NCBI RefSeq assembly: GCF_003966695.1
Contig: NZ_AP018827.1
Location: 372,001-436,000, forward strand
Reading direction: 5' to 3'
From: Asticcacaulis excentricus
GTDB taxonomy: Bacteria > Pseudomonadota > Alphaproteobacteria > Caulobacterales > Caulobacteraceae
Length of the DNA stretch: 64,000 nt
A model generated the notes under the pieces. The model had not been told where the DNA came from, ran no database searches, and was given only the letters and a program-made list of their open reading frames with translations. This document shows, piece by piece, positions 52,091-61,892 of the stretch (position 1 is the stretch's first letter; each line of letters starts with the position of its first letter). The position numbers and the translations under genes are program-made.

Positions 52091-52801
52091 ATGTCCTACG
52101 TTGCTATCCTTGAAACCGGTGTGCCGCCTGAAAATCTCAGCGAAACATACGGCACCTATGCCGACATGTTTCGCACGCATCTGGCCGCGCCGGAGCGCCA
52201 GTTTCGCGTGTTCCGCACCATGGAAGGCGAATTGCCGGGACCCGATGACAAACTCGCCGGCGTGGTGATCACCGGCTCGCCCGCCGGGGTCTATGAAGAT
52301 CATGCGTGGATTTCGGACCTCATCGGCTGGCTTAGGGGGCTGGATGCGCAGGTGCCGGTGGTCGGAATTTGCTTCGGTCATCAGGTGATGGCGCAGGCCT
52401 GGGGCGGCCACGTTGAAAAATCAGATAAGGGCTGGGGCGTCGGCCTGCACGAATATACCATCCATGACAATATCTTATGGCGCGAACTGGCCACAACAGA
52501 CCTGTCGTCGATCCGGGTCGCGGTCAGCCATCAGGATCAGGTGGTCAGAAAGCCCGACACGGCGGTGGTGCTGGCCGGGTCGGACTTCACGCCCTATGGC
52601 GCGCTGGCCTATACCGACCGCAAGGCGATTTCGTTCCAGTGCCATCCGGAATTTTGTGAAAACTTCGCCGGTGATCTGTGGATGAGCCGCCGCGGCTGGC
52701 GCATTTCCGAGCATCTGGTCGATCAGGCGATGGACAGCCTCAAGGCCGGTACGACGCGCGACCATGTGCTGGCAGCGATTTCCCGGTTTCTGGCGGCGTG
52801 A
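52091..52801 (+). CDS. class I glutamine amidotransferase-like protein
   Basis: A 236-aa stand-alone GATase1 domain. The nucleophile elbow VVGICFGHQVMAQAWGG carries the catalytic Cys; SFQCHPEFCENFA supplies the His-Glu pair. GVVITGSPAGVYEDHAWI is the oxyanion region. It hydrolyses glutamine or a gamma-glutamyl compound, as in the YfeJ-like or PuuD-like groups; the acceptor is unknown. It lies 21 bp after cca. Its stop overlaps the next start (GTGA). Confidence 0.88.
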   Translation: MSYVAILETGVPPENLSETYGTYADMFRTHLAAPERQFRVFRTMEGELPGPDDKLAGVVITGSPAGVYEDHAWISDLIGWLRGLDAQVPVVGICFGHQVMAQAWGGHVEKSDKGWGVGLHEYTIHDNILWRELATTDLSSIRVAVSHQDQVVRKPDTAVVLAGSDFTPYGALAYTDRKAISFQCHPEFCENFAGDLWMSRRGWRISEHLVDQAMDSLKAGTTRDHVLAAISRFLAA

Positions 52802-53181
52802 AACCATATTTTGAAGCCTGTGCAGCTCTGCAAGACATTTATCTGGAAGACAGCTATGTCTTGGGAATTGCTGAGCAGGACCCCGATCTGATCTTCCTGC
52901 TGGATGCGGTCCTGACCGAAAACCATCCGGCCTATCAGGTGCCGCCTTCTGAAATATACTACTGCTTCAAGCGTTTAGCCCTTAGATTTGAAAATGTTTC
53001 GCATGTAGATTGGAAGGCTTTGCGCTTGAAAAATGCCCTCTCTACGGATGCCGATGGTGAAGTCGATTACGGTAATATCGACACGCTTCTTTTAACAGGC
53101 AACAGGGCTCATATCGAAGGCTGTTGGGGACAGGTTGAACTTACCTTTTCCCGGATTACGGTCGATTATCTGGAGCCGTAA
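52798..53181 (+). CDS. hypothetical acidic protein overlapping the amidotransferase gene
   Basis: Starting at GTG 52798, which overlaps the previous TGA by 4 bp, the gene encodes 127 aa. The open frame extends back inside the amidotransferase gene, but those residues are a shadow. The protein is acidic with many aromatic residues (LQDIYLEDSYVLG, PSEIYYCFKRLALRF) and ends WGQVELTFSRITVDYLEP. No known domain is recognised; composition recalls small immunity-type proteins, which is only a resemblance. Base composition is lower in GC than its neighbours, hinting at recent gain. Confidence 0.6.
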   Translation: MKPYFEACAALQDIYLEDSYVLGIAEQDPDLIFLLDAVLTENHPAYQVPPSEIYYCFKRLALRFENVSHVDWKALRLKNALSTDADGEVDYGNIDTLLLTGNRAHIEGCWGQVELTFSRITVDYLEP

Positions 53182-53210
53182 GACTTTTCAGTCGTTTGCC
53201 ATTGAGCCAA

Positions 53211-54125
53211 TTACGGCCACTTTACCGCCGGTGGCATGGACGACAGGATGGACTCCACATTGCCGCCGGTTTTCAGGCCGAACAGCGTCCCGCGATCATA
53301 GAGCAGGTTGAATTCGACATAGCGGCCGCGCTGTATCAACTGTTGATCGCGCTCCTCTTCTGTCCATGTCTGTTCTAAACGTTCGTGCACGAGCCGCGGA
53401 TAGATATCGAGAAACGTCTCGCCCACTGCACGGGTGAAGGCAAAATCGGCCTCATGATCGCCGGTGTTGAGGTGGTCATAGAAGATACCGCCAATGCCGC
53501 GCGGTTCGTTGCGGTGAGGCAGGAAGAAGTATTCATCACACCACTTTTTGAAACGCGCATAATAGTCCGGCGCGAAATGATCGCAGGTCGCTTCGAAGGC
53601 CGCGTGGAAGGCTTTGGTCTGCGGGGCGTCTTCGCGACGATCAGCGGCCAGAAGCGGCGTCAGGTCGGCGCCGCCGCCGAACCAGCTCTGCGTCGTGGTG
53701 ATAAAGCGCGTATTCATATGCACCGCCGGGACGTGCGGGTTCCACATGTGCGCGATCAGGCTGATGCCGGTGGCGAAAAAGCGCGGGTCTTCGGCGGCCC
53801 CCGGTATGGTTTTGGCGAAGTCCGGGCTGAAGGTGCCGTGCACGGTTGAGATGTGCACGCCGACCTTTTCGAACAGCCGCCCGTGCATCATCGACATTTC
53901 GCCGCCACCACCATCGCCGTGTTCTGAGTCAGAGCGTGTCCAGGGCTTACGCACAAAGCGGCCGGGCGTCGGTCCGTACAACGTCTCAGGGGCCGCGTCC
54001 TCCAGCGCCTCAAACGCGGCGCAGATGCGGTCGCGCAAGGCGCGGAACCAGACGGCGGCGGCCTGCTGGCGCGTGCTCAGGGTATCGGCTGAAAGCGGGG
54101 CGGAGAGGGGGGCGGTGGCGGTCAT
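53211..54125 (-). CDS. hemF: oxygen-dependent coproporphyrinogen III oxidase
   Basis: The 304-aa protein carries the HemF core: [46 protein letters not shown] and [12 protein letters not shown], with [19 protein letters not shown] near the end. It converts coproporphyrinogen III to protoporphyrinogen IX with O2, in the cytoplasm, for haem used for example by the bc1 complex. The gene lies 9 bp downstream of trmL on the same strand, so the two may be co-transcribed. Confidence 0.96.
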   Translation of the reverse strand: MTATAPLSAPLSADTLSTRQQAAAVWFRALRDRICAAFEALEDAAPETLYGPTPGRFVRKPWTRSDSEHGDGGGGEMSMMHGRLFEKVGVHISTVHGTFSPDFAKTIPGAAEDPRFFATGISLIAHMWNPHVPAVHMNTRFITTTQSWFGGGADLTPLLAADRREDAPQTKAFHAAFEATCDHFAPDYYARFKKWCDEYFFLPHRNEPRGIGGIFYDHLNTGDHEADFAFTRAVGETFLDIYPRLVHERLEQTWTEEERDQQLIQRGRYVEFNLLYDRGTLFGLKTGGNVESILSSMPPAVKWP

Positions 54126-54134
54126 GATGGTCTT

Positions 54135-54614
54135 TTAGGCTATTGGCGGGGTTGGGGCAAACCCTTGCGTCTGGCGAAGCGCCTCGCCCAGCGCCATGGC
54201 GGCAGCATTGATGACATTGATCGAGCGCATACCGGGTCGCATGGGGATCAGCAGACGGGCATCGGCGGCGTTGTGAACGTCGTCCGGCACACCCGCGCTT
54301 TCACGCCCCATCAGCAGGATGTCGTGCGGCCCAAACTGAAAGTTATGATAGGGCTCCGCTCCCTTTGTGGTGAAGAGGACAAGACGGGCCGCCTGCGGCC
54401 AATCGTCGCGCCCGTTCAGGAAGGCCGCCCACGAATCATGCCGCGTCACATCGGCCTGACCGCCATAGTCCATGGCCGCGCGACGGATGGCGCGGTCGCT
54501 GAGGGGGAAGCCGCAGGGTTCGATGACGTCCAGTGCGACATCAAGGCACGCGCATAAACGTAACGCACTGCCTAGATTCTGTGGAATATCCGGTTGAAAA
54601 AGGGCCAGACGCAT
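54135..54614 (-). CDS. trmL: tRNA (cytidine/uridine-34-2'-O)-methyltransferase
   Basis: The true start is ATG 54614, giving MRLALFQPDIPQNLGSALRL and 159 aa; the longer frame (to 54743) is non-conserved. The SPOUT knot is shown by LMGRESAGVPDDVHN and IPMRPGMRSINVINAAAMAL, which bind SAM. TrmL methylates the wobble base of tRNA-Leu isoacceptors; one tRNA-Leu (GAG) is encoded at 24.45 kb. It is followed after 9 bp by hemF. Confidence 0.93.
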   Translation of the reverse strand: MRLALFQPDIPQNLGSALRLCACLDVALDVIEPCGFPLSDRAIRRAAMDYGGQADVTRHDSWAAFLNGRDDWPQAARLVLFTTKGAEPYHNFQFGPHDILLMGRESAGVPDDVHNAADARLLIPMRPGMRSINVINAAAMALGEALRQTQGFAPTPPIA

Positions 54615-54842
54615 TTTATGCCATATTTTGGACAGAGGATTTTTTCGGCGCGCAAATGCCGCTATAGACGGAAAGACCTCTGACAGGTAAGAGGAGCTAT
54701 CTGCGTCTTGTCGGGGAAAACCACCGGCGGGGTCGCAGGTCAATAAGAATTATGGCCGCCCTGTGGCGGCGAGCATTGAGGTAAGCGTCCCGCCCGTTCA
54801 GGTCGGGTCGGCGCATTGAGCGCAAGACGAAGAGGTGTCAAG

Positions 54843-55382
54843 GTGAGCGAACCTGCTACGGATCATGGCGGTCATGGGGACCCGAACCGCCGCGATTTCA
54901 TTTACATAGCCGCGGGTGCGGCCGCCGTAGGCGCAGTGGCGATGGTTATTCCGCCGCTGGTCGATCAGATGAACCCCGCGGCAGACACCCTGGCTCTGGC
55001 TTCGACGGAATTCGACCTGTCTAAGGTACAGGAAGGTATGCAGGTGGTGATCAAGTGGCGCGGTAAGCCCTTGTTCGTTCGCTATCGCACGCCCAAGGAA
55101 ATCAAAGAAGCGCAGGACGTCAAGCTGTCGGATCTCAAGGATCCGCAGGTTGACGCCGACCGCGTGAAAAAAGGGAAGGAACAGTATCTGATCCTCGTGG
55201 GCTCGTGCACGCACCTGGGGTGTGTGCCGACGTTCGGGGCTGGCGATTACGGCGGGTGGTTCTGCCCCTGCCACGGTTCGCACTATGATACATCGGGTCG
55301 TATCCGTAAGGGGCCGGCACCGCTGAATCTGGCCGTGCCGGACTTCCAGTTCCTGTCCGACACCAAAGTGAAGATCGGTTAA
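54843..55382 (+). CDS. petA: ubiquinol-cytochrome c reductase Rieske iron-sulfur subunit
   Basis: The protein has 179 aa from GTG 54843 with AAGAGG 8 nt upstream (the frame also opens at TTG 54816). The N-terminal [20 protein letters not shown] is a Tat-type membrane anchor. The [2Fe-2S] ligands are in SCTHLGC and CPCHGSHYD. It carries electrons from ubiquinol to cytochrome c1 in the bc1 complex. It is the first gene of petABC, with 10 bp to petB. Confidence 0.96.
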   Translation: MSEPATDHGGHGDPNRRDFIYIAAGAAAVGAVAMVIPPLVDQMNPAADTLALASTEFDLSKVQEGMQVVIKWRGKPLFVRYRTPKEIKEAQDVKLSDLKDPQVDADRVKKGKEQYLILVGSCTHLGCVPTFGAGDYGGWFCPCHGSHYDTSGRIRKGPAPLNLAVPDFQFLSDTKVKIG

Positions 55383-55392
55383 GAGGGGCATC

Positions 55393-56688
55393 ATGAGCGA
55401 CCATCCGTCAACCTATGAGCCGAAGACCGGCGTCGAGAAGTGGCTCGACCAGCGACTGCCGATCGTTCGACTCGCCTATGATTCGTTTGTCGATTATCCG
55501 ACGCCGCGCAACCTGAACTACTGGTGGACTTTCGGCGGCATCCTGTCCGTTTGTCTGATGATCCAGATCGTGACCGGCATCATTCTGGCCATGCACTACA
55601 CGGCGCATATCGATCTGGCCTTCAATTCCGTTGAGCGCATCATGCGCGACGTGAATTACGGCTGGCTGATCCGTTATGTGCACGCCAACGGCGCGTCGAT
55701 GTTCTTCTTCGCCGTCTTCGTTCACATGTTCCGCGGTCTTTACTACGGGTCGTACAAGGCCCCGCGCGAAGTCCTGTGGATTTTGGGCTGCCTGATCTTC
55801 TTCCTGATGATCGCCACGGCCTTTATGGGCTACGTCCTCCCTTGGGGGCAGATGTCCTTCCACGGCGCCGTCGTTATCACCAACCTGATCGGTTCGATCC
55901 CCGTCATCGGCGGCCCGATCCTCACCTGGCTGCAAGGCGGCTTCGCGGTGGATCAGGCGACGCTCAACCGCTTCTTCTCGCTGCATTATCTGCTGCCCTT
56001 CGTGATCGCCGGTGTGGTTATCCTGCACATCTGGGCGCTGCACGTCGTCGGTCAAAACAACCCGGCGGGCGTCGATATCAAGTCGAAGGAAGACACCGTG
56101 CCCTTCACGCCGTATGCGACGGTGAAGGACGGTCTGGGGATCATCTTCTTCCTGATCCTGTTCTCGATCTTCGTCTTCTTCATGCCGAACGCCCTGGGCC
56201 ACGCCGATAACTACATCCCGGCCAACCCGCTGGTGACCCCGGCGCACATCGTGCCGGAATGGTATCTGCTGCCCTTCTACGCCATCCTGCGCGCCATCCC
56301 GGATAAGTTCGGCGGCGTGATCGCGATGTTCGGTGCCATTGCCGTGCTGTTCGTCCTGCCGTGGCTTGACACGTCGAAGGTGCGTTCCATGCGTTACCGC
56401 CCGGTGATGCGCTGGTTCTTCGTCATCTTCGTCGTGGTCTGCCTTGGCCTCGGCTGGTGCGGGGCTCAGCTTCCGGACGCCCCTGTGGTGCCGGGTCTGC
56501 CCAGCTTTACCCTGTTCGACGGTGAGTTTAATTCTTACCTGTGGCTGACGCGCGCCCTGACGCTCTACTACTTCGCCTTCTTCCTGCTCATCATGCCCTG
56601 GGTCGGCCTGAAGGAAGATCCGTTGCCGGTTCCGGCATCCATCAGCGAGGCCATCCTCGCCGAACACGCGAAGAAGAAGGGGGCTTAG
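55393..56688 (+). CDS. petB: ubiquinol-cytochrome c reductase cytochrome b
   Basis: The 431-aa protein has eight to nine membrane helices. The haem-binding histidines lie in [19 protein letters not shown] and [36 protein letters not shown]-type and [18 protein letters not shown] segments mark the quinol sites, the latter with the PEWY motif. It oxidises and reduces ubiquinone across the membrane. It is the middle gene of petABC. Confidence 0.96.
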   Translation: MSDHPSTYEPKTGVEKWLDQRLPIVRLAYDSFVDYPTPRNLNYWWTFGGILSVCLMIQIVTGIILAMHYTAHIDLAFNSVERIMRDVNYGWLIRYVHANGASMFFFAVFVHMFRGLYYGSYKAPREVLWILGCLIFFLMIATAFMGYVLPWGQMSFHGAVVITNLIGSIPVIGGPILTWLQGGFAVDQATLNRFFSLHYLLPFVIAGVVILHIWALHVVGQNNPAGVDIKSKEDTVPFTPYATVKDGLGIIFFLILFSIFVFFMPNALGHADNYIPANPLVTPAHIVPEWYLLPFYAILRAIPDKFGGVIAMFGAIAVLFVLPWLDTSKVRSMRYRPVMRWFFVIFVVVCLGLGWCGAQLPDAPVVPGLPSFTLFDGEFNSYLWLTRALTLYYFAFFLLIMPWVGLKEDPLPVPASISEAILAEHAKKKGA

Positions 56689-56693
56689 GTCAC

Positions 56694-57563
56694 ATGTCCG
56701 CTATCATGACAAAAGGTCTTAAGGCTCTGGGACTGGCCGCCATCACCGCCACCCTAGCCCTGTCGGCACCGGCCTTTGCGGCCGGTGGGGCCAAGCATCC
56801 GCACGCGCCCAAGGAAGGCTTCAGCTTCGAAGGGCCGTTCGGCACCTTCGATCAGGGCCAGCTCCAGCGCGGCTATAAGGTGTTCCGCGAAGTCTGCTCC
56901 AACTGCCACTCGGCGACCCTGATGTCGTTCCGTAACCTCGGTCAGAAGGGCGGCCCCTTCTACGATCCGAAGTACAAGAACCCGAACGACAACCCGATCG
57001 TCAAGCAGATCGCCTCAGAGTTCGAAGTGCCGGATGTTGACACAGACACAGGTGACGCCATCACCCGTCCGGCGACACCGTCCGATCACTTCCCGGCCAA
57101 GTTCGCCAACACCTATGCCGCAGCGGCGTCTAATGGTGGGGCTATCCCGCCCGATCTGTCGGTGATCACCAAGGCGCGCCACGGCGGTGCCCGTTACGTC
57201 TATTCGCTGCTGACGGGATACGTTGGGACTCCGAAGGGGCTGACCGTAAATGAGGGGCAGCACTACAACCCCTATATGGCAGGTGATCTGCACAGCGCCT
57301 GGAAGGGGGATCCAAAGCATGTTCCTCCCGGTGGCGTGCTGGCCATGGCTCCGCCGCTGAAGGACGATCTGGTCACCTATGACGATGGCACCAAGGCCAC
57401 GACGCATCAGATGGCTGCCGACGTCGCGGCCTTCTTGGAATGGGCCGGTGACCCGCACGCCACGCTTCGCAAGAAGACCGGTGTGGGCGTGCTGATCTAT
57501 CTGCTGCTGTTCGCCGGTGTGACCTATGCGGCGTACCGCAAGCTCTGGCACGGCAAACACTAA
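56694..57563 (+). CDS. petC: ubiquinol-cytochrome c reductase cytochrome c1
   Basis: The start is ATG 56694; the longer frame inside petB is a shadow. The 289-aa protein has a signal peptide (SAPAFAAGG), the haem c site CSNCHSA, a Met-containing LAMAPPLKDD axial region, and a C-terminal membrane anchor VGVLIYLLLFAGVTYAAYRK. It is the periplasmic cytochrome that hands electrons to soluble or membrane cytochrome c. It lies 5 bp after petB. Confidence 0.96.
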   Translation: MSAIMTKGLKALGLAAITATLALSAPAFAAGGAKHPHAPKEGFSFEGPFGTFDQGQLQRGYKVFREVCSNCHSATLMSFRNLGQKGGPFYDPKYKNPNDNPIVKQIASEFEVPDVDTDTGDAITRPATPSDHFPAKFANTYAAAASNGGAIPPDLSVITKARHGGARYVYSLLTGYVGTPKGLTVNEGQHYNPYMAGDLHSAWKGDPKHVPPGGVLAMAPPLKDDLVTYDDGTKATTHQMAADVAAFLEWAGDPHATLRKKTGVGVLIYLLLFAGVTYAAYRKLWHGKH

Positions 57564-57579
57564 TCGCCAGCCTGGCTCT

Positions 57580-57660
57580 ACGGCGAGGGGCTGCGAAGCC
57601 CCGTCTTTCAAGCTTCCGGTGCTCACGTACTGGTGTACGCTGCGCTCCGGGTCTTGAAAG
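57580..57660. repeat. palindromic intergenic repeat after petC
   Basis: The outer arms CTTTCAAG (57605-57612) and CTTGAAAG (57653-57660) enclose CCGG / CCGG and GTAC-TGGT-GTAC at the centre, making a 56-bp nested palindrome. A short GGGGCTGCGAAGCCCC stem precedes it (57587-57602). It looks like a dispersed repeat or a large structured RNA end; no second copy lies in the window. Confidence 0.5.
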
Positions 57661-57717
57661 TCAGGTCTTCTTGCCGCCTCGCAGCGAGCCATGCAAGACG
57701 ATTAGTCGCGCATTTTC

Positions 57718-57745
57718 AAAGCCCTCGGTTCGCCGGGGGCTTTTT
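57718..57745 (+). terminator. terminator of the petABC operon
   Basis: AAAGCCCTCGG and CCGGGGGCTTT form an 11-bp stem with one G-T pair and a TTCG tetraloop, followed by five T. It lies about 155 bp after petC, beyond the palindromic repeat. Confidence 0.88.
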
Positions 57746-57853
57746 CTGTTGGGGGATTCAAAAAGTGATCGCTCATCCGGTGTAAAAGGGCACATCCCTT
57801 CGTGATCACGTGCTACAGATCAGGCCGAGGCAGGGGACAGTATCGAGTCGTCC

Positions 57854-58579
57854 ATGGATTGTCAGACCCAACCCGTTTCCAAAGGCACCAGCCGGTTTCC
57901 TGATGCGCAGGCCCTGCAAAAGATGATGGCCGCCCGTCTGGCACCGTCCTTTGCGCCGCATGAAGCTCTGGCCGAGGCCTTGCTGCCGCACGTTCTGGGC
58001 AGCAGTGACGACGGTTCGCACGACGTGTCGCACCTCCAGCGTGTGTTCAAGGTCGCCATGACCCTCTGTGCCGCCGAAAATGGTGAGGCCGAAATCGTGG
58101 CGGCGGCGGTCCTGCTGCACGATTGCGTTCAGGTCGAGAAAAATTCCCCCCTGCGCGCCGAAGCCTCGCGCCTGTCTGCGGAAAAAGCGAGCGACATACT
58201 GGCGGCGATGGGCTGGGAACCCGCGCGCAGAAAGGCCGCTGCTCACGCCATACTGACCCATTCGTTCAGTGCCAATGTCGCGCCGGAAACGCTGGAAGCG
58301 AAGATCGTGCAGGACGCCGACCGTCTGGACGCCATCGGCTTTGTCGGCATCGCACGCTGTTTCTACACGGCCGGGCGCATGAACAGCGCCCTCTACGACC
58401 CGTTCGACCCAAAGGCCGAAGAACGCGAACTGGATGACCTCAGCTTCGCGCTGGACCACTTTGAAACCAAGCTGTTCAAGCTGAAATCCGGTTTTCAGAC
58501 CGCCGCCGGCCGCGATATGGCCGATCTACGCCACGCCCGCATGAAGGCGTTTATAGAATATCTTCACGAAGAAATATAG
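57854..58579 (+). CDS. HD-domain phosphohydrolase
   Basis: A 241-aa protein. The HD ligands are recognisable: SHDVSHLQRV (His and Asp), VLLHDCVQVEKNSP (HD doublet), ILTHSFSANV and VQDADRLDAIGFVGIAR (final Asp). This is the order of the YedJ/PgpH-like HD hydrolases that act on nucleotides or phosphomonoesters. The exact substrate cannot be predicted. It starts 109 bp after the petABC terminator; the DUF2750 gene follows after 9 bp. Confidence 0.88.
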   Translation: MDCQTQPVSKGTSRFPDAQALQKMMAARLAPSFAPHEALAEALLPHVLGSSDDGSHDVSHLQRVFKVAMTLCAAENGEAEIVAAAVLLHDCVQVEKNSPLRAEASRLSAEKASDILAAMGWEPARRKAAAHAILTHSFSANVAPETLEAKIVQDADRLDAIGFVGIARCFYTAGRMNSALYDPFDPKAEERELDDLSFALDHFETKLFKLKSGFQTAAGRDMADLRHARMKAFIEYLHEEI

Positions 58580-58588
58580 CAAACGACT

Positions 58589-58948
58589 ATGAGCGTATCC
58601 GCAGCTCAAATGACCGCTTTCTTCAACGAAGTTATAACTTCGCAAGTGGTTTGGACGATCTGTGATGAACAGGGGTTTCCGGCACCAATGACCTCAGCCG
58701 GGCAAAGAAGCATGCCTTTTTGGTCTCAACAGAGCCGCGCTCAGCGTATAATAGAGACAGTGTCAGCCTATCAGGGTTTTGCTGTCTACCGGTTATCATT
58801 GCAGGTATTTGTGGAAAAATGGCTGCCGGGTCTGAAAGCAGATGATACCCTGGTAGGCATTAACTGGTCTGGGATAGCAGCCACTGGTTATGATCTAACA
58901 CCTGACGAGGTTATGGCTCGTATGGAAAGTAAGCAAATAAAAGGCTGA
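58589..58948 (+). CDS. DUF2750 protein
   Basis: The 119-aa protein has the DUF2750 signature: MPFWSQQSRAQRIIETV then LQVFVEKWLPGLKADDTLVG and INWSGIAATGYDLTPDEVM. Its function is unknown. The gene is AT-richer than its neighbours. It follows the HD gene after 9 bp and converges on ychF, with the shared terminator overlapping its last codons. Confidence 0.82.
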   Translation: MSVSAAQMTAFFNEVITSQVVWTICDEQGFPAPMTSAGQRSMPFWSQQSRAQRIIETVSAYQGFAVYRLSLQVFVEKWLPGLKADDTLVGINWSGIAATGYDLTPDEVMARMESKQIKG

Positions 58949-58964
58949 CCATAAGGCCAGCCTT
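58935..58964 (-). terminator. terminator of ychF
   Basis: AAGGCTG (58941-58947) and CAGCCTT (58958-58964) with an inner CC/GG pair form the stem. On the minus strand it is followed by TTTTATTT. It also overlaps the end of the DUF2750 gene on the other strand. Confidence 0.82.
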
Positions 58965-58969
58965 CAGGA

Positions 58970-60082
58970 TTAAACATTGAACCGGAAGTTCATCACATCG
59001 CCGTCCTTGACGATGTATTCCTTGCCTTCTTGACGGAACTTGCCGTTTTCCTTGGCACCCGCTTCACCGTTGAACTTCACAAAGTCCTCATAGGCGATGG
59101 TTTCGGCGCGGATGAAGCCCTTTTCAAAGTCCGTATGGATGACGCCGGCGGCCTGCGGCGCGGTATCGCCAACATGGATGGTCCAGGCGCGCGCTTCCTT
59201 GGGGCCGACGGTGAAGTAGGATTGCAGGCCCAGCAGGGCGTAGGCTTCGCGGATCAGGCGGTTGAGGCCCGGTTCTTCGAGGCCAAGCGTTTCCAGAAAC
59301 TCCTGACGCTCATCGGCATCGAGCAGCGCGATTTCCGATTCGATCTGCGCCGAAATGACCACCGACTTGGCGTGATCGGCGGCGGCGCGCTTCGAGACGA
59401 TCTCCGACAGGTCGTTGCCGGTCGAAGCCGAGGCCTCATCGACGTTACAGACATACAGAGCGGGCTTTGAGGTCAGCAGTTGCAGCATCTCCCACGCCTT
59501 GGTGTCTTCCTTGCTGATCTTGCCTTTCTCATAGGCGACGCGGGCCGGGCGGCCATCGCGCAGTTCGGCCAGAGCGGCATGGATCAGAGATACGGTGAGG
59601 GCCGCGTCCTTGTCGCCGCCCGACTTGGCGCGCTTTTCAAGCTGCGGCAGGCGCTTTTCCAGCGATTCCAGATCGGCGATCATCAACTCGGTTTCGATTA
59701 TTTCCAGATCAGCCAGCGGGTCAATGCGGCCTTCGACGTGGGTGATGTCCGTATCGACGAAGCAGCGCGCCACAAAGGCAATGGCGTCGCAGTCGCGGAT
59801 ATTGGCAAGGAACTGGTTGCCGAGCCCTTCGCCCTTCGACGCGCCGCGCACCAGACCGGCAATATCGACGAAGTTGATGCGGGCGGGGATGATTTCCTTC
59901 GAGCCGACGATCTTGGCCAGCACCTCAAGGCGCGGCTCCGGCACGGCCACTTCGCCGGTGTTCGGCTCGATGGTGCAGAAGGGGTAGTTGGCAGCCTGGG
60001 CCGAGGCGGTCTGGGTCAGGGCGTTGAACAGGGTGGACTTGCCGACATTGGGCAGACCGACGATTGCGACTTTCAGGGCCAT
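58970..60082 (-). CDS. ychF: YchF-type redox-regulated ATPase (Obg family)
   Basis: The protein has 370 aa. [15 protein letters not shown] is the P-loop, [18 protein letters not shown] the G3 region, and LYVCNVDE takes the place of the NKxD motif, which explains the ATP preference in this family. The C-terminal TGS domain starts near [15 protein letters not shown] and ends [15 protein letters not shown]. It is a ribosome-associated ATPase involved in stress and translation. Its gene often lies next to pth; here two genes intervene. Confidence 0.96.
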   Translation of the reverse strand: MALKVAIVGLPNVGKSTLFNALTQTASAQAANYPFCTIEPNTGEVAVPEPRLEVLAKIVGSKEIIPARINFVDIAGLVRGASKGEGLGNQFLANIRDCDAIAFVARCFVDTDITHVEGRIDPLADLEIIETELMIADLESLEKRLPQLEKRAKSGGDKDAALTVSLIHAALAELRDGRPARVAYEKGKISKEDTKAWEMLQLLTSKPALYVCNVDEASASTGNDLSEIVSKRAAADHAKSVVISAQIESEIALLDADERQEFLETLGLEEPGLNRLIREAYALLGLQSYFTVGPKEARAWTIHVGDTAPQAAGVIHTDFEKGFIRAETIAYEDFVKFNGEAGAKENGKFRQEGKEYIVKDGDVMNFRFNV

Positions 60083-60223
60083 GGGATTCCAAGCGGAGAA
60101 GAGAGAAATTGGCCCGCTGCCTAACGCATTTTCCCCGGCAAGGCCAGTGCTTTAAAGACAGAGGTGCTTGCGTAATCGAAATGACGCGGAGTAGGCTGTG
60201 GTATCTATTGCAAGGATATGACT

Positions 60224-61795
60224 ATGTTGCGCACCGACCGCCGTTCGTTCCTCACCCTGACTGCGGGCCTTGCCGCGGCGACGGCCCTGCCTGCCGTTGC
60301 GCAAACCTCGGACACGGCGCAGATTGACGCTATTGTCGAAGCCTTTATGGAGAAGTTGGCCTTGCCGGGCGTGGCTGTCGCCGTCATCCGGCCCGGTCAG
60401 CCCGACTATGTGAAGGGCTATGGCGTCCGCACCCTGGGCAAGCCGGACAAGGTCGATGTGCATACGCAGTTCGGCGTCGCGTCGAACACCAAGGCCTTTA
60501 CGGCGGCGGCTCTGGCCCTGCTGGTCGAAGAGAAAAAGGTCGAATGGGACGCGCCGGTCGTGCGCTATATCCCCGAATTTAAAATGTACGACTCGGCCCT
60601 GACACCGCTGGTGACGGTGCGGGACCTGCTGTCGCACCGGGCCGGTCTGGGGCTGGGGCAGGGCGATCTGATGCTGTTCCCGGCGTCAGACCACACGCGG
60701 GAGGATCAGCTCAAGGGGGTACAGTTTCTCAAGCCGCAATACCCCTTCCGTTCGGGCTATGCCTATAACAATGTCATGTTCACCATCGCCGGTCTGGTCA
60801 TCGAGCGGGTGTCGGGTCAGACCTATGAGCGCTTTGTGACCGAGCGTCTGCTGACGCCCTTGGGCATGGCCGATACGGTGCTGGGTTGGCCCAATGTGAC
60901 CGGGAGCAATGTGGCGGGGCGGCACGCGCGCCTGACCGGACCGCTGCGCGGCATGGGGGATTATAAGGTGGTGCTGCCGGAAGAGACCCTGTCCTTTTCA
61001 CCGGCGGCGGGGCTGGTCACCAGCGTGACGGGCATATTGCCGTGGCTGCATACCCAACTGAAAAAGGGCGTGATGCCAAATGGTCAACGGCTGTTTTCCG
61101 AGGCCTCGTCGCGCGAAATGTGGAAGCCCAACACGATGGTCGGGGCCGGGATGGGGCCGACGTCAGAGATGCCGACGGCAGCGCTGTTCCGTACCTATGG
61201 TCTGGGCTGGTTCATTCAGGATTATCGCGGCCTGCGTCTGGTGTCGCACTCTGGCGGGCTGGTCGGGCAGGTGACGCAGCAGGCCCTGTTGCCGGAAAAG
61301 GGCATAGCGGTCGCCGTCTATACCAATGTCGAAGATGGGGCGAGCGGGCAGATTCGCAACGCCATTCTCGACCTGCTGATCGGGGCGCCGACCTATGACT
61401 GGCTGAAGGCGGCCGTTGAAGGCACGGCCAAGGCGGCGGATAAGGCGCTGGCCGATGCGCCTAAGGCGCAGCCGGGCGGCCCGTCCCTGCCGCTGTCGGC
61501 CTATGCCGGCACCTATCGCGATGCCTGGTATGGCGATGTGACGGTGGCGGTGAGCGGCAAGGGCAAGACGGCGCGCCTGACGCTGGATTTCACCCGCACG
61601 CCGCGCCTGAAAGGACCGCTGGAGGTGTTTGGACCGGACGTTTTTCGAACACGCTTCCCGGTCGGCTGGGGCGAGGACGCCGTGGTGACGTTCGAAGTCA
61701 AGGACGGCAAGGTTGCGGGTATGAAGCTGGTGGCCTATTCGCCGCTGGCGGATTTCAGCTTCGACTATCAGGACCTTGATCTGCGGAAGATATGA
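60224..61795 (+). CDS. serine beta-lactamase-like hydrolase with Tat-like signal
   Basis: A 523-aa protein from ATG 60224 (AAGGA 7 nt upstream; ATG 60218 is adjacent to it). The N-terminal DRRSFLTLTAGLAAATAL looks like a Tat signal, ending at AVAQ. The penicillin-binding fold has GVASNTKAF (SxxK), GYAYNNV (YxN) and LVSHSGGLVG (HxG). The last 100 residues form a DUF3471-like beta domain. It is an esterase, peptidase or lactamase of class C type; real beta-lactamase activity is uncertain. It stands alone between ychF and a GT1 gene. Confidence 0.88.
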   Translation: MLRTDRRSFLTLTAGLAAATALPAVAQTSDTAQIDAIVEAFMEKLALPGVAVAVIRPGQPDYVKGYGVRTLGKPDKVDVHTQFGVASNTKAFTAAALALLVEEKKVEWDAPVVRYIPEFKMYDSALTPLVTVRDLLSHRAGLGLGQGDLMLFPASDHTREDQLKGVQFLKPQYPFRSGYAYNNVMFTIAGLVIERVSGQTYERFVTERLLTPLGMADTVLGWPNVTGSNVAGRHARLTGPLRGMGDYKVVLPEETLSFSPAAGLVTSVTGILPWLHTQLKKGVMPNGQRLFSEASSREMWKPNTMVGAGMGPTSEMPTAALFRTYGLGWFIQDYRGLRLVSHSGGLVGQVTQQALLPEKGIAVAVYTNVEDGASGQIRNAILDLLIGAPTYDWLKAAVEGTAKAADKALADAPKAQPGGPSLPLSAYAGTYRDAWYGDVTVAVSGKGKTARLTLDFTRTPRLKGPLEVFGPDVFRTRFPVGWGEDAVVTFEVKDGKVAGMKLVAYSPLADFSFDYQDLDLRKI

Positions 61796-61865
61796 GCAGG
61801 TGGGTGACACGTCATTGACTTAAAAACCCCCACCACCGCATCTCAGCTTCGCTTCCTACGGTCCC

Positions 61866-61887
61866 CCTCCCCAACAAGTTGGGGAGG
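61866..61887. terminator. hairpin between converging serine hydrolase and glycosyltransferase genes
   Basis: CCTCCCCAAC and GTTGGGGAGG form a perfect 10-bp stem with a two-base AA loop. It sits 6 bp from the stop of the minus-strand GT1 gene and is of a type often repeated between converging genes. There is no long T run. Confidence 0.6.
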
Positions 61888-61892
61888 TATAA

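Noticed and set aside
54615-54743. 43-residue N-terminal extension of trmL
   Set aside because: The SPOUT fold begins exactly at MRLALFQPDIPQN; the extension is non-conserved and lies in the spacer.
55408-56667. A 419-codon minus-strand frame opposite petB
   Set aside because: Shadow of cytochrome b; composition is His/Gln/Arg-rich with no recognisable motif.
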